Shown one piece after another: positions 43,511-52,410 of a stretch of 64,000 nucleotides of DNA. Positions within the stretch are counted from its first letter, which is position 1. Each line of letters begins with the position of its first letter. This DNA comes from Bacteroidales bacterium (GTDB lineage Bacteria; Bacteroidota; Bacteroidia; Bacteroidales; JAADGE01): the NCBI GenBank assembly GCA_021108035.1, contig JAIORQ010000086.1, positions 1 through 64,000 of the forward strand. Direction: 5' to 3'. Below the pieces are notes generated by a model, which did no database searches, had not been told where the DNA came from, and saw nothing but the letters and a program-made list of their open reading frames with translations. The position numbers were made by a program, and so were the translations under genes.

Positions 43511-44483
43511 ATTTTTTTCTGACAGTAATATATTTAACCAGATCAATTAGGGCTGTTTTGGCAGTAGAATCAGGGTATTTGTCTAAAATCTGAATTGCCT
43601 TATCTTTATATTCATTCATTTTCTTTTCTGAATAATCCATACCTCCTTTGATTTTTACAAAGTTTATAATGTCTTTAACTTTATCGGCATTAGAATTATG
43701 CTTTCTGATGATTTTTAAGATTCTCTTTTTTTCCGAATTCTCTGAATTATTAAGAGCATAAATTAACGGAAGTGTCATTTTCTTTTCTTTGATATCATTA
43801 CCGGTAGGTTTACCGGTTAAATTTGTTTTTTGATAATCGAAAAGATCATCTTTGATTTGAAAGGCAATACCGGCATATTTACCAAACTCTTTGAGTTTCT
43901 GCATGTTTTCATTACTTGCTTCTACAGATTCGGCACCGGAAGCAGTACATGAAGCAATTAAGGTTGCTGTTTTTTTATATATTATTTCAAAATATGTTTC
44001 TTCAGTAATATCAAGTTTGCGTGATTTCTCAATTTGAAGAAGTTCACCTTCTGCTATTTCCTTTACTGCTTCCGATACGATTTCTAAAAGTTGATATTCT
44101 TTATTGTTAATTGCAAGTAATAAGCCTTTCGATAACAAAAAGTCTCCGGTAAGAACTGCAATTTTTGATTTCCACAACGCATTTATTGAAAAAAAACCTC
44201 TGCGTTTATCTGAATTATCAACAACATCATCGTGTATGAGTGTTGCTGTATGCATTAATTCTATTAATGTTGCTGCTGTATAGGTGCTTTTATTAACCTC
44301 TCCGAAAAGTTTTGCCGTAAGGAATACAAACATCGGTCGCATTTGTTTTCCCTTTCTTCGAATTATATAATTCATAACAATATCAAGCAAAGGGACTTTT
44401 GTCTTTACGGCCTCTTTGAAAAACATATTAAACTCTTTCATCTCAGGCTCAACAAGAGCCTTAATTTTTTTAATCTCTGTCAT
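43509..44483 (-). CDS. polyprenyl diphosphate synthase
   Basis: trans-Isoprenyl diphosphate synthase, probably making the octaprenyl or longer side chain of quinones. 324 residues with the first Asp-rich motif in LIHDDVVDNSDKRRG and the second in FQIKDDLFDYQKT, the GKQMRPMFVFLTAKL substrate segment and GDFLLSKG. Chain length cannot be read with certainty, so I give no symbol. It follows the outer-membrane protein gene by 21 nt. Confidence 0.92.
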   Translation of the reverse strand: MTEIKKIKALVEPEMKEFNMFFKEAVKTKVPLLDIVMNYIIRRKGKQMRPMFVFLTAKLFGEVNKSTYTAATLIELMHTATLIHDDVVDNSDKRRGFFSINALWKSKIAVLTGDFLLSKGLLLAINNKEYQLLEIVSEAVKEIAEGELLQIEKSRKLDITEETYFEIIYKKTATLIASCTASGAESVEASNENMQKLKEFGKYAGIAFQIKDDLFDYQKTNLTGKPTGNDIKEKKMTLPLIYALNNSENSEKKRILKIIRKHNSNADKVKDIINFVKIKGGMDYSEKKMNEYKDKAIQILDKYPDSTAKTALIDLVKYITVRKK

Positions 44484-44504
44484 TCATCAAAATTTTCTTT
44501 CATA

Positions 44505-45257
44505 CTATTGAAATAACATCAATCGTCCTCTTCCGCATTTCGCATCTCCCCAAAAAGCAAAGAAATAGTTCACTTCAAAAATGACTTGTACTGATAAAGG
44601 ATTTGTTGATTCTGTGATCGTATAATTCGGTATATAAAAACCGTCGTTAGCTACATTAAAATTTCTGTTTGGGATAAGATCTGTAAAAGAATAAGCAATT
44701 CTTGCTCCCAAATTTATATCAATTCTTTCAGTCTTGAACAAAGCTGTTCCGAAGCCAATAACACCACTTGTAAATTTCGGGCCGTAATTATCAATTAATT
44801 CATTTGAGGCTCTTAAAGCTGTTGAATTAGAATTTGTTTCAGAAACAGAATTAACGGTTGAAAATTTACCGCCAATTTCAAAATATCCGCCGGTATTTCC
44901 GGAATACCTAAAAAACGGAACAATATCTATTGTTTTCAATGTTATTTTTTTATCATAAATATCATTATTATTATTGATTGTATATTCTTGGCCATAAGTT
45001 GAAAACAACAGGTCTGAACCAAATCCGAAATTTTCTCCGTATGAGAAAGTAAATCTGCCTCCGTATGATTGGCTTAATGTAAAATAATTCAAACTTACAT
45101 TCGAATCATTTTTCAGATCAGTGTTTAGAAAAACAGAGTTTCCTATTCCTGCTTTTACCGCTAAGCTGAACCATTTTATTGTTTGTGTCTTTCTTTGTGC
45201 TGAAAGGGTATTTATAAACAGCATACTTATTATTAAAAAAAGAGTTAATTTTTTCAT
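44505..45257 (-). CDS. outer-membrane beta-barrel protein, porin-family type
   Basis: 250 residues with a signal peptide (LIISMLFINTLSAQ) and alternating beta-strands rich in aromatics and Gly (SYGGRFTFSYGENFGFGSDLLF, INLGARIAYSFTDLIP, VIFEVNYFF). This is the eight-strand barrel type common in Bacteroidota (PorT-like). It has an unusual Cys/Arg-rich C-terminal end (DAKCGRGRLMLFQ) instead of a terminal aromatic strand. Function unknown. Confidence 0.7.
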   Translation of the reverse strand: MKKLTLFLIISMLFINTLSAQRKTQTIKWFSLAVKAGIGNSVFLNTDLKNDSNVSLNYFTLSQSYGGRFTFSYGENFGFGSDLLFSTYGQEYTINNNNDIYDKKITLKTIDIVPFFRYSGNTGGYFEIGGKFSTVNSVSETNSNSTALRASNELIDNYGPKFTSGVIGFGTALFKTERIDINLGARIAYSFTDLIPNRNFNVANDGFYIPNYTITESTNPLSVQVIFEVNYFFAFWGDAKCGRGRLMLFQ

Positions 45258-45308
45258 GGCAGTTAATTAAATAGTTTAAAAATATAAAAGTAAAAAAATA
45301 AAACTGTT

Positions 45309-45338
45309 TTTGTATTAAAAATAGATTTAATAGCTTTG
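45309..45338 (+). promoter_or_regulatory. predicted promoter of the MscS-like gene
   Basis: TTTG (45309-45312) and TAGCTTTG (45331-45338) with an 18-nt spacer fit both promoter boxes. The gene starts at 45429, leaving a leader of about 85 nt. Confidence 0.6.
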
Positions 45339-45428
45339 TCAATTATAAAAATGCTTAAAATCAAATTTTGATATTTGTTATGAATTCAAATATCAATAAA
45401 ATAATCAGATAAGCAAAAAGATAAAATT

Positions 45429-46490
45429 ATGAGCGAATTTTTTGAAAAATCATTTTACGGAAATACGATTTGGGAATGGGCAGTTTCGTTGTCAATAATT
45501 GCAGGAGCCTTTATAGGATCAAAAATTTTATATTGGGTTTTCGGTAATATCATAAAAAAAATAACGAAAAAATCAAAATCAGAGCTTGATGATTTAATAG
45601 TTGATAAAATTGAGGAACCTATTGTATTAGCATTTGTATTGGGTGGTTTTTGGTTTGGATTGTCCTATTTAAATTTATCTGAGGGATTTGCAAATTTTAT
45701 GCAAAAAGCATTTTATGTTGCCATAACTTTTGATGTTTCTTGGATGGTTGTCAGGCTTGTTGATGCGTTAATTGTACAATATCTAACCCCGTTGGTAAAG
45801 AAAACAGATGCAGATCTTGACGATCAACTTTTACCTATCATAAGAAAAACTTTGAAGGCTGTTATTTGGATCGTTGCAATTGTTATAGGGTTAAATAATG
45901 CCGGTTACGATGTAGGAACTTTACTTGCAGGACTCGGATTAGGAGGCTTAGCCTTTGCAATGGCAGCAAAAGATTCAGTTGCTAACTTATTCGGAGGTAT
46001 ATCCGTATTTATGGACAAACCTTTTAAAATTAAGGACAGAATTCAGATAGAAGGATATGACGGAACAATTACAGATATTGGTTTAAGAAGTACAAAGTTA
46101 AAGACTTTGGCCGGAAGAATTGTTACAATTCCTAATCATAAATTCACTGATTCATATATAGAAAACGTTACATCAGAACCCAACAGAAAAATGTCCGTAA
46201 CATTAGGTCTGACTTATGATACAACACCTGAAAATATACAAAAAGGAATTGAAATATTAAAGCAAATTGACAAAGAAAGTAAATATACAAAACAAAATTG
46301 TGTGGTTTACTTTGAGTCCTTCGGTGATTTTTCACTTAATATAAGTTTTACTTATTATATTAAAACAGAACCTGACTATTGGTTTTTAGGCCCGAATGAT
46401 ATAAATATGCAAATTTTAAAAAAGTTCAATGAAGCAGGTTTGGATTTTGCATTTCCTACACAAACAATTATTACAGAAAATGTAAATTAA
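45429..46490 (+). CDS. small-conductance mechanosensitive channel, MscS family
   Basis: 353 residues: four N-terminal membrane helices, then the pore helix region GTLLAGLGLGGLAFAMAAKD, and the beta domain (FGGISVFMDKPFKIKDRIQI, GYDGTITDIGLRSTKLKTL, VTIPNHKF). Releases solutes on osmotic downshock. The CPBP protease gene follows after 2 nt, so the two are cotranscribed. Confidence 0.93.
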   Translation: MSEFFEKSFYGNTIWEWAVSLSIIAGAFIGSKILYWVFGNIIKKITKKSKSELDDLIVDKIEEPIVLAFVLGGFWFGLSYLNLSEGFANFMQKAFYVAITFDVSWMVVRLVDALIVQYLTPLVKKTDADLDDQLLPIIRKTLKAVIWIVAIVIGLNNAGYDVGTLLAGLGLGGLAFAMAAKDSVANLFGGISVFMDKPFKIKDRIQIEGYDGTITDIGLRSTKLKTLAGRIVTIPNHKFTDSYIENVTSEPNRKMSVTLGLTYDTTPENIQKGIEILKQIDKESKYTKQNCVVYFESFGDFSLNISFTYYIKTEPDYWFLGPNDINMQILKKFNEAGLDFAFPTQTIITENVN

Positions 46491-46492
46491 AT

Positions 46493-47365
46493 ATGAAAGA
46501 ACCTTTATTTGAAAAAGCACACCCTTTTATAAAAATTATTTTTTTATTTTTTATTATTATCGTTTCGATTTCTGTTTCAGTCATTTTTACAGAAGCTGTT
46601 TCTGTAAACAAAACAGAACTATTTAAGTTACTGACAGCTTTACAACATATTCTGATTTTTATTATTCCGCCGATATTTGCTGCTTATATATATTCAAAGA
46701 GTGTTAAAAAGTATTTATATCTGAATAACAGTAAATCAAGTCTGATATTCTTAACAATCTTGATTGTATTCTTCGCCATTCCCGTGATAAACTTTACCGG
46801 CTTGATAAACTCAAATCTTTCTTTACCCGAAGGGCTTTCAGGATTAGAAGATATGATGAAGAAGATGGAAGAATCTGCGAAAATTATTACCGAGAAATTT
46901 CTGAATGTCGATACTGTCGGCGGTTTAATAATCAACATAATTATTATAGCAGTATTACCTGCAATAGGAGAAGAATTATTGTTTCGAGGTGTTTTACTGA
47001 GACTATTAAATGATTTGGTAAAAAATATGCATATTGCAATTATAATATCGGCATTCGTTTTCAGCTTTATTCATTTACAGTTTTACGGTTTTATACCGAG
47101 AATGTTACTTGGGATATTGTTCGGTTATTTATTATATTGGTCAGGAAGTATTTGGCTGCCTATTCTTGCACATTTTATCAATAATACGCTTGCAGTTACT
47201 GCTTTTTACTTTATGAAAGATACTGATATGTATGAAAAAACAGAAAATTTCGGAGCAGAACCTTCAAGCTATTTATATATGATTTTTTCTGCAGCATTGT
47301 TATTTCTTTTCTTTTATCTATTTTGGAAGGAAGGAAAAGGCAGCAAAATTATTACTCATGAATAA
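46493..47365 (+). CDS. CPBP family intramembrane metalloprotease
   Basis: 290 residues with about seven membrane helices. The three CPBP (Abi/CAAX protease) motifs are present: GEELLFRGVLL (EExxxR), FVFSFIHLQFYG (FxxxH) and ILAHFINNT (HxxxN). Such proteins cleave membrane substrates. It starts 2 nt after mscS and overlaps the end of the convergent gene by 14 nt. Confidence 0.88.
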   Translation: MKEPLFEKAHPFIKIIFLFFIIIVSISVSVIFTEAVSVNKTELFKLLTALQHILIFIIPPIFAAYIYSKSVKKYLYLNNSKSSLIFLTILIVFFAIPVINFTGLINSNLSLPEGLSGLEDMMKKMEESAKIITEKFLNVDTVGGLIINIIIIAVLPAIGEELLFRGVLLRLLNDLVKNMHIAIIISAFVFSFIHLQFYGFIPRMLLGILFGYLLYWSGSIWLPILAHFINNTLAVTAFYFMKDTDMYEKTENFGAEPSSYLYMIFSAALLFLFFYLFWKEGKGSKIITHE

Positions 47366-48245
47366 TCGGAATATTAACTATTTGATTGTCAACAATGAAT
47401 GATAATTTGCCTTGTAATTTTGGAGGTGAAGTTTCTCCGTCAGCCGGTTTTAACCAATATTTAATTATAACTTCTTTTGATTCGGGTATTGATTCCCAAT
47501 AGAATTGAATTTTATCTTTTGATTTGAATACTTTTGCACCGGCAGAATTATGTTCTGTAAAATTAAAACCGCTTGGTATTTTCTCAACAATATTATACGA
47601 TCCGGCATCTTTTTTCTTAATTTTCAATTCAATTTCATAAACATTCTTTTTTTTATTGAATGTTTGCTTTCCGGTACAAGACACATCTTTGTATGAATTG
47701 CCGGTAACTTTAATTACGGGATCATAATTTGCAATAATATTATTGGGAACAAGCCTTTTCTCTTTTAATACATTCAGTTCATAATTTTTAAGATCAAACT
47801 TTCCCAGTTTATGGCCGATTAAATAGGTCAAATTACCTGAAAATTTAAATTTCCCGGTAACTCCATACAAAGATGATACTTCATATACCACCGAAACTTT
47901 CGAATCACCGGAGATTCTTAACCATGTTAATGTCAGCAAGTTATTTTCATATGAAAATTCTGCGCCGTTAAGATCTTTTGCTTCAACATAAAATCCTTTC
48001 GGAAACTGCTGTTTAAAAACGGTATAAGCTCTAATATTTTCAGGTTTAAAAATATCCAATTTGAACACAGTTGTTTCTCCTTGAACTGTTTCATTCGGGA
48101 TATTAAGTTTGGCGGAAAAACTGTTTTGGGAGTTTATTGTTTGTGAGAATATTAGGAGTATCAGTGTAATACTAATAAATCTCAATATAATAAATTTATG
48201 TGGTTGTGGTTTTTTGGTTCGATTGACTTCTTTTTTCTCGCTCAT
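47352..48245 (-). CDS. hypothetical exported or membrane-anchored protein
   Basis: 297 residues. A basic N-terminus (KKEVNRTKKPQPHK) precedes a hydrophobic segment (FIILRFISITLILLIFSQTI) ending INSQN, so it is exported or anchored. The mature part is beta-rich and looks like two Ig-like or DUF11-like domains (VSVVYEVSSLYGVTGKFKFSG, then EVIIKYWLKPADGE). No close family recognised. Tail to tail with the CPBP gene. Confidence 0.55.
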   Translation of the reverse strand: MSEKKEVNRTKKPQPHKFIILRFISITLILLIFSQTINSQNSFSAKLNIPNETVQGETTVFKLDIFKPENIRAYTVFKQQFPKGFYVEAKDLNGAEFSYENNLLTLTWLRISGDSKVSVVYEVSSLYGVTGKFKFSGNLTYLIGHKLGKFDLKNYELNVLKEKRLVPNNIIANYDPVIKVTGNSYKDVSCTGKQTFNKKKNVYEIELKIKKKDAGSYNIVEKIPSGFNFTEHNSAGAKVFKSKDKIQFYWESIPESKEVIIKYWLKPADGETSPPKLQGKLSFIVDNQIVNIPIIHE

Positions 48246-48262
48246 TTTCCCTCAATTTTATT

Positions 48263-48520
48263 TTACAAAAATAGTTCTATTTCTTTTTTTTGTTTTTTGA
48301 CTCTGTAAAACAAACTGACTTTTTTATTTACAAAGCCCTTTCTTATGTTCTTACTCTTTTGGGATGCTATGTACATAAAAGGATTTTGCCGTATTTGAAA
48401 GATTACTTTTCTTGTCTCGTTCGTAAAGTTGTCGATTTCCTTTTGTGTCCGGTTTTCATTAAGATAATCAAGTGTTTTGCTAAAACTTATTTTTGCCTTA
48501 CTCGTCCAAATTACTTTCAT
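48263..48520 (-). CDS. RelE/ParE family toxin
   Basis: 85 residues: KVIWTSKAKISFSKTLDYLNE, helical middle, then NIRKGFVNKKVSLFYRVKK, the RelE/ParE fold in miniature. ParE members poison gyrase and RelE members cleave mRNA; which applies is not clear. Its ATG overlaps the antitoxin stop by 4 nt (ATGA), the usual antitoxin-first arrangement. Confidence 0.8.
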   Translation of the reverse strand: MKVIWTSKAKISFSKTLDYLNENRTQKEIDNFTNETRKVIFQIRQNPFMYIASQKSKNIRKGFVNKKVSLFYRVKKQKKEIELFL

Positions 48521-48777
48521 AATTCAATATTGTATTTTTCTTTCATTTCCTGCATGACTTCTTCATGTGTATAAACACTTCCTTTGTCAGCTTCTTTTAT
48601 TGACTCTTCAATTTCTTCTTTAACCGTTTCCGGAAGTTCATCCCAAAAGTCTTTTTGTTCGGATTTATCTGATGCAAATTGTTTTTTCAGCAACACATTT
48701 AAGGCTTTTAAAATACTGATGTCTTCTGTTTTTTCTATAAGATTATGTAAATCCGCTTTAATTTCCGCTGTTTTCAT
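48517..48777 (-). CDS. antitoxin of the RelE/ParE pair
   Basis: 86 residues, acidic and helical (EIKADLHNLIEKTEDISILKAL, DFWDELPETVKEEIEESIKE, YTHEEVMQEMKEKYNI). This matches small Bacteroidota antitoxins in which an N-terminal helical part precedes a toxin-wrapping C-terminal helix. A TATATTTG -7 match on the minus strand (48802-48795) lies about 20 nt upstream of the ATG. Expected to neutralise the downstream toxin. Confidence 0.78.
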   Translation of the reverse strand: MKTAEIKADLHNLIEKTEDISILKALNVLLKKQFASDKSEQKDFWDELPETVKEEIEESIKEADKGSVYTHEEVMQEMKEKYNIEL

Positions 48778-49095
48778 TGTTTCTGGTTTTATTGCAAATA
48801 TAAGGCTTTTTCGGTTTGTTTCATATATTCTTTGTAATTCTTTATGGACGCAATTTGCAACCTTAAAACTTATCGCAAAGGATGGTATTTAAGTATTTTA
48901 TGAAAAAAGTAGTGCTTGGGCAAAAATGTATAGTGCTAATTAGTTGACGATTAATCCTTTTTGCTGTCAAACTCAAGAAGAAAAACTGTCAAAAATGATA
49001 AAGCGTAGATAAAATCTACGCTCAGCAACTTACTTTTTATTTGTTACTATGGCTTTGTAATAACATAAAACAGGAAAATACTTCATAATAATGAT
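48778..49095. other. 318-bp gap holding one strong hairpin
   Basis: No supported gene. AGCGTAGAT-AAA-ATCTACGCT (49002-49022) is a perfect 9-bp stem with a three-base loop, of the same build as the hairpins at 6829-6911 and 16178-16258. The rest holds the antitoxin -7 box (48795-48802) and otherwise unremarkable AT-rich sequence. Confidence 0.6.
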
Positions 49096-49818
49096 CTATA
49101 AATTACTTACATATTTATAGTCATCATAAACTACAATCCATTTATCTAAAAGGAAAAATACTCTGTTTAATTCAGAACCGTTTTGAACTAATTCTTTAAT
49201 TTTTAGTGATAAAGCATCCGGGATTTTATTATACGAAAAACCTTTGCTTGCATAAAGAATTATCCATCCGCCTTCTTTTGAAAACGAAACATCTTTTATA
49301 TTTTGATTTCTGCTTTTTAAGTTGTTGAGTTTTTTCTTTATTTGATCAGATATATATTCTTGAGAAAATGAATTTTTACCGTATAAAATAATCCCCGATT
49401 TATCTTTTCCTATGCTCACACTATTAATAAACTCTCCTCTTTGATTTATCCTTTTAAGAGATGCTAAAACCTTTTCCGGAACAGAATCTGTAAAAAAGGC
49501 ATTTTGTTCAGATAATAGTAACCAACCTGCATCACCAATAAAATCAACATCTTTCAGCAGCTTTTGATTTTTATTGAGAGTATCAAGCAATGTTGTAAGT
49601 TTTTCGGGCATATTCACAAAAGAATATCCAATATCACCGTATAGAATAATCCAATCTCCGGTTTGATTAAGTGCAACAGAATTAACCGGTAATTTGTTTT
49701 TAGAAATTGTATCTAATTCAGATTTTAACAATTCTGCATTATTAATCACAGTTTGAGCATGATTAGTAAAACTAAAAAGGAGTAGGCTGATTGTAAGGAT
49801 CAATAAATTTGTTTTCAT
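49096..49818 (-). CDS. exported protein of four degenerate ~46-residue repeats
   Basis: 240 residues with a signal peptide (ILTISLLLFSFTNHAQ). The mature protein repeats a unit of roughly 46 residues with the core G(D/G)W-I-(I/L)-LY-x3-G-(F/Y)-S, seen as GDWIILYGDIGYSF, AGWLLLSEQNAFF, SGIILYGKNSFS and GGWIILYASKGFS, each followed by a P-x-(K/A)-(L/V) helix. A fifth partial copy ends the protein (KWIVVYDDYKYV). It looks like a propeller-blade or solenoid repeat. Function unknown. Confidence 0.65.
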   Translation of the reverse strand: MKTNLLILTISLLLFSFTNHAQTVINNAELLKSELDTISKNKLPVNSVALNQTGDWIILYGDIGYSFVNMPEKLTTLLDTLNKNQKLLKDVDFIGDAGWLLLSEQNAFFTDSVPEKVLASLKRINQRGEFINSVSIGKDKSGIILYGKNSFSQEYISDQIKKKLNNLKSRNQNIKDVSFSKEGGWIILYASKGFSYNKIPDALSLKIKELVQNGSELNRVFFLLDKWIVVYDDYKYVSNL

Positions 49819-49900
49819 AGTATTGTGTTTTTGTATCGTTTGAAAATAATCTTCGTCAATAATTCTTCTTTAAAATGTTTTCCTTAAAATATTTTTTTTT

Positions 49901-50239
49901 TCAAGTATTGTTTTTTGAAGCCCAAGTTCTTTCGGCATTTATCTTATCTTTTTTTCTGAAAGCTTCTTCAAGATCAATATTAAAACAATTTGCAAGATCA
50001 AATAAATAATTCAAAACATCTGCAAACTCTTCTTCCAGTTCAAATTTGTTTTTTCCGGTATTCTTTTCAGTATATAAACCTGCATAATTTCTAACAGCTT
50101 TTGCTAATTCGCCTATTTCTTCCGAAAGCAACAAAAAAATTTCCAGATAATTATTTTTATCCCAATCTCTTTCTTCTCCTATTTTTTTTATATGATATTG
50201 GAGATCTTTCAGGGTTGGTTTATCAGGTAAAGCTATCAT
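49901..50239 (-). CDS. MazG-like nucleotide pyrophosphohydrolase
   Basis: 112 residues. The all-alpha MazG/dUTPase-like motif is visible: SEEIGELAKAVRN (EExxE) and EEEFADVLNYLFDLANCF (ExxD), followed by KDKINAERTW. Such proteins hydrolyse non-canonical NTPs. The TlpA-like gene lies 11 nt upstream, so they may be cotranscribed. Confidence 0.85.
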   Translation of the reverse strand: MIALPDKPTLKDLQYHIKKIGEERDWDKNNYLEIFLLLSEEIGELAKAVRNYAGLYTEKNTGKNKFELEEEFADVLNYLFDLANCFNIDLEEAFRKKDKINAERTWASKNNT

Positions 50240-50250
50240 TCTTAATTATA

Positions 50251-51252
50251 TTATTCCCCGAATATTTCTTCCAATTTCAGTTTCAAGAAATTGCCTCTTA
50301 AACCGTTTGCAATAATTTTTCCTTCCTTATCAAGTAACACTGTATGAGGAATTCCTGTAACATTGTATGTTTTTGCTCCTTCAGATTTCCAATATTTAAG
50401 ATCGCTTACATGAATCCATTCTAAGTTATCATCTTTTATTGCCTTTAACCAAGAGTTTTTGTTTTTATCTAAAGAAACAGCGTATATTTCAAATCCTTTA
50501 TCATGATATTTATTGTATAACTTAACATTATTCGGATTTTCCATTCTGCAAGGGCCACACCAAGAAGCCCAAAAATCAATTAATACATACTGCCCTCTTA
50601 ATGAAGACAGTTTAATCGTTTTCCCGTCAGGATCATTTAAAACAATATCAGGTGCCTCATTGCCTACTAAAAGATTTTTTACATTTTCTGTTTTTGTAAT
50701 ATAATCTTTTATATGTTTGTTATAAGAATATTTACTAAGACCCTCACTTAATTTTTCATGATAGGAAAAGTAATCTTTTGTATTTAAAATATTAATGAAG
50801 AAAATGCAAGTAGGTGAATTAGGGTTTTCATCAATCATTTTTTTCACAAAATCAACTCTGTCACCATTATTTTTTAATGTTACTAATTTATTATTGACTT
50901 TATAATACAAATCAGAATGAACAGAATTTATTATTTCCGGATTCTTAATGTCTTTAAGGTCAATGGTTATAACTGTTTGCTCTCCGGGTTCCGGAAAAAA
51001 CACTACGAAATTTTCTTTGTCAAATGCTATTAAATAAAAATCAAACTTATTAAATTTTGTATCAAACTTAAAGTTTCCGTCTTTATCAGGTTTTTGAGTT
51101 TCAAGTGTATTAAATGAAATATCTTGAAGATAAATTTCTTCGTATTTAATATTGTTTATCACTTTACCTGATAAACTTGCATTCTTTGCAAATAGTGTTA
51201 TTGTTGAACTAATCAACATTATTAAAAATATTGTGCTTTTAAAATTCATCAT
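50251..51252 (-). CDS. TlpA-like thioredoxin-family protein with DUF4369-like N-terminus
   Basis: 333 residues. A signal peptide (FLIMLISSTITLFAK) is followed by a beta-rich DUF4369-like domain (LSGKVINNIKYEEIYLQD to EPGEQTVITIDLKD) and a C-terminal AhpC/TSA-thioredoxin domain with active site DFWASWCGPCRMENP and the cis-Pro in VTGIPHTVLLD. A periplasmic thiol-disulfide reductase of the kind abundant in Bacteroidota. Partner unknown. Confidence 0.9.
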   Translation of the reverse strand: MMNFKSTIFLIMLISSTITLFAKNASLSGKVINNIKYEEIYLQDISFNTLETQKPDKDGNFKFDTKFNKFDFYLIAFDKENFVVFFPEPGEQTVITIDLKDIKNPEIINSVHSDLYYKVNNKLVTLKNNGDRVDFVKKMIDENPNSPTCIFFINILNTKDYFSYHEKLSEGLSKYSYNKHIKDYITKTENVKNLLVGNEAPDIVLNDPDGKTIKLSSLRGQYVLIDFWASWCGPCRMENPNNVKLYNKYHDKGFEIYAVSLDKNKNSWLKAIKDDNLEWIHVSDLKYWKSEGAKTYNVTGIPHTVLLDKEGKIIANGLRGNFLKLKLEEIFGE

Positions 51253-51327
51253 TTCTTTTTTTGTTATGCAATTAAAATATGTTCATATGCATAACTGTAT
51301 ATTTGTATCTTTATTGTTTCGGTTCAA

Positions 51328-52383
51328 TTATTCATTCATTTGCCTGTTAAGGGCTTCTGCATCTCTTATTCTGTTTTCCAGAATATTAATATATTCTCTT
51401 GCTGATTTTAATCGGTATTCTGAATATGCTTTTTGAGCCCAATCTAAAGCAATTTCAAATTCTCCCAAAACTTCAGAAGCCAAAGCCATATTATAGCAAG
51501 CATAACCGGCAACTTTATAATCAACATCATTGACATATTTTTTCCATATTAATGCTGCATCTTCCCACCTTTTTGCTTGAACTTTATATTTTGCATCTTT
51601 AAAATCATCGTTTCCTTTTATGTAATATTTCCTTGGGACCCATATCCATGTTGGTGATATTCTGTGTGCATATTGTTTTCCGGCAAAGTATCCGGCATCT
51701 TCAACTGCTCTTTCTATTTTCGGCAAATTCCTTTCTGCTTCTCTTTTCGTTAACCCTTTTCCGTCCCAACCTTTACGATCAACAAAAACATTCTGATCCA
51801 CAATCTTTTTTTCTGAAGGGAAATAAATTCTCCAACCTGTATTAACAGCAATATCAATTGATGCTATATGTTCTGTGTATTTAACATCAACATCGTTTTC
51901 TTTTTTTGTTTTTTGTTTAACTCCAAAATTTCTTGAGATATTAGAATCAAATGTCTCTAATAAGATTAAGCCGTCAGCTGAATAATCTCTACAAATTTGC
52001 TCAACTTGTGTCCATTGTAACGGTTTGGGAAATTGTGCAGTGCCGGTTCCTCTTATATCTAATCCTGTCGGCACTGTTATAGTAAATCTCGGGGAATTAA
52101 GTAATCCGTCAGCCAATCCGGATATGCATCTTTCAGAAGCATTTCTGTCAACAAAAATACCTTCACCTGTAACTAAACCTTCTAATATATTTACAACTCT
52201 GCTTCCGTCTCCTTTTGCGGGTAAGCTTCTGTTTACAACGGCCAGAGTTTTAATTTTCCCCGGAACGTATATATCAGCCGGTCTAAGAACTCTTACAGAT
52301 AATGATTTTGTTTTACATGAAGTAACAACAAACGTGATTGATACTAATGCTATTAGTATCAATCTAACAATTTTCCTTATCAT
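51328..52383 (-). CDS. DUF6340-like lipoprotein
   Basis: 351 residues. Lipoprotein signal with Cys at ~23 (FVVTSCKT). The body matches what I recall of DUF6340: VRVLRPADIYVPGKIKTLAVVNRS at the start, RISPTWIWVPRKYYIKGN, and a C-terminal TPR-like part (AGYACYNMALASEVLGEFEIALDW). Function of the family is unknown. It lies 27 nt downstream of the SpoIIE sensor gene, so the two are probably one unit. Confidence 0.75.
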   Translation of the reverse strand: MIRKIVRLILIALVSITFVVTSCKTKSLSVRVLRPADIYVPGKIKTLAVVNRSLPAKGDGSRVVNILEGLVTGEGIFVDRNASERCISGLADGLLNSPRFTITVPTGLDIRGTGTAQFPKPLQWTQVEQICRDYSADGLILLETFDSNISRNFGVKQKTKKENDVDVKYTEHIASIDIAVNTGWRIYFPSEKKIVDQNVFVDRKGWDGKGLTKREAERNLPKIERAVEDAGYFAGKQYAHRISPTWIWVPRKYYIKGNDDFKDAKYKVQAKRWEDAALIWKKYVNDVDYKVAGYACYNMALASEVLGEFEIALDWAQKAYSEYRLKSAREYINILENRIRDAEALNRQMNE

Positions 52384-52410
52384 AATGTTTGATTTTAATT
52401 TCCCTTTTTG

